51,328 nt of DNA, taken from the NCBI GenBank assembly GCA_025800365.1, contig JAOXRT010000030.1, positions 1 to 51,328 on the forward strand, written 5' to 3'. Shown here in pieces: positions 47,662 to 51,328 of this stretch. The notes below the pieces were generated by a model that was not told the DNA's origin, ran no database searches, and saw nothing but the letters and a program-made list of their open reading frames with translations. Made by a program: the position numbers and the translations under genes. This DNA is from Cellvibrionaceae bacterium (GTDB lineage Bacteria; Pseudomonadota; Gammaproteobacteria; Pseudomonadales; Cellvibrionaceae). The number at the start of each line of letters is the position of its first letter. The first letter of the stretch is position 1.

Positions 47662-47802
47662 AATTATGCTATTTCTAACCGTTTAAGACGGTTTGCTATG
47701 GTTATCGTGCTTATAAAAGCTGGCCATTAAACACTAAAATTTGGCAAAAGTTAACCAGTTTAACGGCCAGCTATGGGGCACTCTTATAGAGCGCTCTAAT
47801 GC

Positions 47803-50427
47803 TTAAAACTGGGATGCTACCCACTCTTGAACTGATGCTAGAGCGGCGTCTAAATTCTCCGGCTGATCACCACCACCTTGAGCCATATCTGGGCGGCCAC
47901 CACCTTTACCACCCACCTGGGTAGCAACATGCTTCATTAGATCACCCGCTTTAAATTGACCAACCAGATCTTTACTGACACCTGCCACCAAAGAAATTTT
48001 CTGACCATCGACAACCGCAACAATAATCACCGAGCTGCCTAATTTATTTTTAAATTGGTCAACGGTATCGCGCAAAGATTTAGGGTCGACATCGCTCAAT
48101 TGCACGGCCAGCACTTTAACGCCCTGAACCTCTACCGCCTGACTCAACATGTCACCACTTGCGGCACTGGCCAGTTTTGCTTTGGCAGCTTTTAGCTCTT
48201 TCTCTAGAGTCTTTTGCTGATCAAGTAAGGACTGCAGCTTGTTTACCAGTTCTTCAGGCTTGGTCTTCAATAGCTTAGCGGCATCTTGCAACTGAGCTTG
48301 TTGAGCATCAACGTTATCGACAGCGGCACGACCAGTAACTGCTTCAATACGGCGCACGCCCGCTGCGATACCTGACTCAGAGGTAATTCGTAGCAAGCCA
48401 ATATCGCCCGTGCGTTCGACATGAGTACCGCCACATAACTCAACGGAGAACTGCTCGGTGCCCATGCTTAAAACACGCACGCTATCGCCATACTTCTCAC
48501 CAAATAGGGCCATCGCACCTTTGCTTTTTGCGGTTTCCATATCGCAAACATCGGTTTGTACCGCAGTATTAGCACGAATCTGCTCATTCACCATAGCTTC
48601 AATCGCTTTCAACTCTTCGGCTGTTACCGCCTCAAAATGCGAAAAGTCAAAACGTAGACGCTCAGGGTCAACCAAAGAACCTTTCTGGGTTACGTGATCG
48701 CCCAGTACTTTTCTCAAGGCAGCGTGCAACAAGTGGGTTGCAGAGTGGTTCAAAGCGGTAGCTTGTCGCTTGTCAGATACGACTTCTGCATTCAGCTTCT
48801 GCCCAAGGCTCAACTGACCTTCGCTTAACTCGCCAATATGTAAATGATTATTGCCCTGCTTTGCACAGTCTTCTACAGTGAATGATAGACCATCTGCCAC
48901 AAGCAGGCCCTGATCACCGACTTGGCCACCGGATTCCGCATAAAACGGGGTTTCACTGAGCACCACAATACCGCGCTCGCCAGCGTTGAGCTGCTCACAA
49001 CTTTGGCCATCTTTAAATAAAGCGATAACAGTAGAAGTTCCAGCTAAGTCATCATAGCCAGTGAATTCAGTTTCACCGTCAATCTCTAAGTTATCGTTGT
49101 AGTCGACTTTAAAAGAGCCCGCCGCACGTGCACGCTGGCGCTGTTCTTCCATCAATTTTTCATAGCCGTCTAAATCGATACTCATTTCCCTTTCACGGGC
49201 AATATCGTTGGTTAGATCGACAGGGAAGCCATAGGTATCGTATAAAGTGAACACCAATTGACCTGGGATTTCTTTGGCATTCAAATTCGCCAGCTCGGAC
49301 TCGAGCACAGCCATGCCTTTATCCAGAGTTTTTTCGAACTGCTGCTCTTCGGTAAGTAAGATCTTTTCGATTTGAGCTTGTTGCTGTTTTAGCTCTGGGT
49401 AAGCCTCGCCCATTTGATCAACCAATGCCTGAACCAAGCTATGGAAAAAGGCGTCTTTTTGGCCAAGTTTGTGCCCATGGCGAATGGCGCGGCGAATAAT
49501 ACGACGTAATACATAACCACGCCCCTCATTTGCTGGGATAACGCCATCAACAACAAGAAATGCACACGAACGGATGTGGTCAGCAATCACTCGTAGTGAT
49601 TTATTTTCCATATCAGTGGTATTAGTCGCCTTAGCAGTAGCGGCAAGTAAGTATTGGAATAAATCAATTTCATAATTGCTGTGAACATTTTGCATAACCG
49701 CTGCAATACGCTCTAAGCCCATGCCGGTATCTACCGAAGGCTTTGGCAATGGAGCCATAACACCATCAGCACTGCGGTTGAACTGCATAAATACCACGTT
49801 CCAGATCTCGATAAAGCGATCGCCATCTTCTTCAGGACTACCTGGAGGTCCACCCCAGATCTCTTCACCGTGGTCATAGAAAATCTCCGTACACGGACCA
49901 CAAGGCCCTGTGTCACCCATCGACCAGAAATTATCGGACTGGTAGCGACCACCTTTATCGCCAATGCGAACGATTTTCTCTACTGGCACACCCATTTCTT
50001 TATGCCAGATATCGAAAGCCTCATCATCCTCTTGGTAAACCGTAACCATTAGCTTTTCGCTAGGGATACCAAGCCATTCTTTTGAGGTCAAAAATTCCCA
50101 AGCGAAACTGATCGCCTCACGCTTGAAGTAGTCACCAAAGCTGAAATTGCCTAGCATTTCAAAAAAGGTATGGTGACGTGCGGTGTAACCAACGTTCTCT
50201 AAATCGTTATGTTTACCACCAGCACGAACACAGCGCTGAGAGCTGGTTGCTCGGTTGTAGCTGCGCTTATCCTCACCCAAGAAAACATCTTTAAATTGCA
50301 CCATTCCGGCATTGGTGAACAGCAAGGTAGGATCATTTCCTGGAACCAGTGAGCTACTGGCGACAATTTGATGCTGCTTCGATTGGAAAAAGTCGAGAAA
50401 GGCTTGGCGTATTTCAGCGCTCTTCAT
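47803..50427 (-). CDS. alaS: Alanyl-tRNA synthetase
   Basis: Charges tRNA-Ala and edits mischarged Ser and Gly. The class II catalytic core begins [20 protein letters not shown]. The editing domain shows [11 protein letters not shown] and [12 protein letters not shown], the zinc-binding HxxxH and CxxxH elements. The C-terminal part has a coiled coil and a C-Ala domain with [15 protein letters not shown]. The start is set at ATG 50427 (874 residues) in preference to GTG 50442. It is upstream of lysC, as in Pseudomonas. Confidence 0.96.
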   Translation of the reverse strand: MKSAEIRQAFLDFFQSKQHQIVASSSLVPGNDPTLLFTNAGMVQFKDVFLGEDKRSYNRATSSQRCVRAGGKHNDLENVGYTARHHTFFEMLGNFSFGDYFKREAISFAWEFLTSKEWLGIPSEKLMVTVYQEDDEAFDIWHKEMGVPVEKIVRIGDKGGRYQSDNFWSMGDTGPCGPCTEIFYDHGEEIWGGPPGSPEEDGDRFIEIWNVVFMQFNRSADGVMAPLPKPSVDTGMGLERIAAVMQNVHSNYEIDLFQYLLAATAKATNTTDMENKSLRVIADHIRSCAFLVVDGVIPANEGRGYVLRRIIRRAIRHGHKLGQKDAFFHSLVQALVDQMGEAYPELKQQQAQIEKILLTEEQQFEKTLDKGMAVLESELANLNAKEIPGQLVFTLYDTYGFPVDLTNDIAREREMSIDLDGYEKLMEEQRQRARAAGSFKVDYNDNLEIDGETEFTGYDDLAGTSTVIALFKDGQSCEQLNAGERGIVVLSETPFYAESGGQVGDQGLLVADGLSFTVEDCAKQGNNHLHIGELSEGQLSLGQKLNAEVVSDKRQATALNHSATHLLHAALRKVLGDHVTQKGSLVDPERLRFDFSHFEAVTAEELKAIEAMVNEQIRANTAVQTDVCDMETAKSKGAMALFGEKYGDSVRVLSMGTEQFSVELCGGTHVERTGDIGLLRITSESGIAAGVRRIEAVTGRAAVDNVDAQQAQLQDAAKLLKTKPEELVNKLQSLLDQQKTLEKELKAAKAKLASAASGDMLSQAVEVQGVKVLAVQLSDVDPKSLRDTVDQFKNKLGSSVIIVAVVDGQKISLVAGVSKDLVGQFKAGDLMKHVATQVGGKGGGRPDMAQGGGDQPENLDAALASVQEWVASQF

Positions 50428-50602
50428 GATAAGGCGTTCCACAGTTCAATAGCATCCTGCTGGATGATTAATAGTCAAAAGGTCGCGATTATAACGTTTT
50501 TTAGTGGCTATTACACGGGGATAAACCCGCGAAAACGAATACAAAAGGAAGGGGAAAGGAGCTTTTAGCACCATTTGGGTGCATTTGGATTGAGACTAGC
50601 AA

Positions 50603-50622
50603 AGCCAGGGAAACCCCTGGCT
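50603..50622 (-). terminator. Hairpin between the HIT gene and alaS
   Basis: AGCCAGGG and CCCTGGCT form an 8-bp stem with a four-base loop. It lies about 18 bases after the HIT gene stop on the minus strand. A short, imperfect T tract follows, so it is a modest terminator. Confidence 0.6.
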
Positions 50623-50639
50623 GCGAACGCGATTTATTC

Positions 50640-50990
50640 TTAAAAACCTAAACCAGCTTCGGTGAACTCTTTGCCGGCCAATAGGTGTAAATGCAAATGG
50701 AAAACAGTTTGCCCAGCACCTGCACCATTATTGATGACCAAGCGAAAAGCCTCGTCGATACCCAACTGACGCGCAATATCACCGGAACGCAACATCAGAC
50801 GGCCTAACAAAGCCTGATCTTCCTCTGTGGCATCGGCCAAACGAGGTATGGGCTTACGGGGGATCAGTAGAACATGCACTGGGGCTTGCGGGGCAATATC
50901 TTTAATGCAAATACAGTCTTCGTCCTGGTACAAGATCTCCGAAGGTATCTCACCATTAATGATTTTGGTAAAAATGGATTCTTCTGCCAC
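50640..50990 (-). CDS. HIT-family nucleotide-binding protein (HinT-like)
   Basis: Purine nucleoside phosphoramidase of the histidine-triad family. The N-terminal TKIINGEIPSEI is typical of HinT. The catalytic triad motif HLHLH lies at residues 98–102, followed by LLAGKEF. The length is 116 residues. The cellular substrate in bacteria is not well defined. It lies downstream of the Trm112-like gene with a 31-base gap and is probably co-transcribed with it. Confidence 0.95.
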   Translation of the reverse strand: MAEESIFTKIINGEIPSEILYQDEDCICIKDIAPQAPVHVLLIPRKPIPRLADATEEDQALLGRLMLRSGDIARQLGIDEAFRLVINNGAGAGQTVFHLHLHLLAGKEFTEAGLGF

Positions 50991-51021
50991 GGCCTGACAA
51001 CTCCTGTGTTTTGGGATTAAG

Positions 51022-51219
51022 TTACTGCTTACGCCCAGCTTCGCGCTCTTCTGGGCTTAACTCTCTTGCTTCACCTTCGAGCATTACGGGAATACCATCG
51101 CGTATGGGATAGGCCAAGCCGCTACCATAGCAAACTAGCTCCTGGGCCTCCTCTCTATAAACCAATGGCCCTTTACTTACAGGGCAAACCAAAATAGATA
51201 ACAACTTTTTGTCGAGCAT
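51022..51219 (-). CDS. Trm112/YcaR-like small zinc-ribbon protein
   Basis: A 65-residue protein of the UPF0434/Trm112 family. It starts [19 protein letters not shown] and has the characteristic [21 protein letters not shown]. Trm112 proteins activate methyltransferases, but the bacterial role is poorly known. The second cysteine of the usual CPxC pair is serine here (CPVS), so the first metal knuckle is incomplete. The usual neighbours lpxK and kdsB are not in view; the gene lies 109 bases from the window edge. Confidence 0.88.
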   Translation of the reverse strand: MLDKKLLSILVCPVSKGPLVYREEAQELVCYGSGLAYPIRDGIPVMLEGEARELSPEEREAGRKQ

Positions 51220-51328
51220 TATTAGGCCTTATCTAATGAAAGTTGGCGGTATTGTAACAAGGGGATAAATAGATGAATACTCCCAAGGAGGCTGGGGTAT
51301 TGCTGAGATATTAGAGAAAACTGGTGAC

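Overview
The window looks like a chromosomal segment of a marine gammaproteobacterium near Pseudomonas and the Cellvibrionales. The evidence is gene content and order, not a species match. argG–motY–pyrC–rnt, then peroxiredoxin–bfd–bfr–grxD–argD/argF–ABC ATPase, follows the order I know from Pseudomonas aeruginosa PA3525–PA3538. alaS–lysC–csrA–tRNA-Ser is also the Pseudomonas order. MotY points to a polar, probably sodium-driven flagellum. The cbb3 oxidase with an FNR/Anr-type box points to growth at low oxygen.

Layout. 1–1.0 kb holds a small hypothetical gene between two structured inverted-repeat elements. 1.07–4.4 kb is ccoNOQP (minus strand). 4.5–8.9 kb is argG, motY (minus), pyrC and rnt (plus). 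9.1–11.1 kb is a chemoreceptor gene. 11.3–12.85 kb holds two decayed IS3-family remnants in opposite orientations. 13.0–20.8 kb is an AT-rich minus-strand operon for a class I lanthipeptide: HlyD-type adaptor, C39-peptidase ABC exporter, full-length LanB dehydratase, LanC cyclase and a 68-residue LanA precursor. After 1.27 kb without a convincing gene come an S9 peptidase and a large TonB-dependent receptor (22.1–27.4 kb, minus). The conserved backbone resumes at 27.8 kb with peroxiredoxin, Bfd, bacterioferritin, an EAL protein with a dead GGDEF domain, a haem-binding DUF3365 protein, a DUF805 protein, GrxD, ArgD, ArgF and an ABC ATPase (to 37.1 kb). 37.1–42.7 kb is nrdA–nrdB with a regulatory upstream region and a small downstream gene. 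42.78–42.96 kb is a strong candidate CsrA/RsmA-sequestering small RNA. Then follow a UbiH-family monooxygenase, glycerate 2-kinase, tRNA-Ser(GCU), csrA, lysC, alaS, a HIT protein and a Trm112-like protein.

How it fits together. About 19 kb (8.9–27.7 kb) interrupts a block that is contiguous in Pseudomonas. It carries a complete peptide natural-product pathway: precursor, dehydration, cyclisation, leader cleavage with export, and periplasmic adaptor. IS debris lies on its downstream side, and a receptor/peptidase pair follows on the other side. This is the best candidate for an undescribed system. The second is the GGA-rich RNA at 42.8 kb, about 3 kb from csrA, its predicted protein target. 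No CRISPR array, rRNA operon or intact transposase gene was seen.
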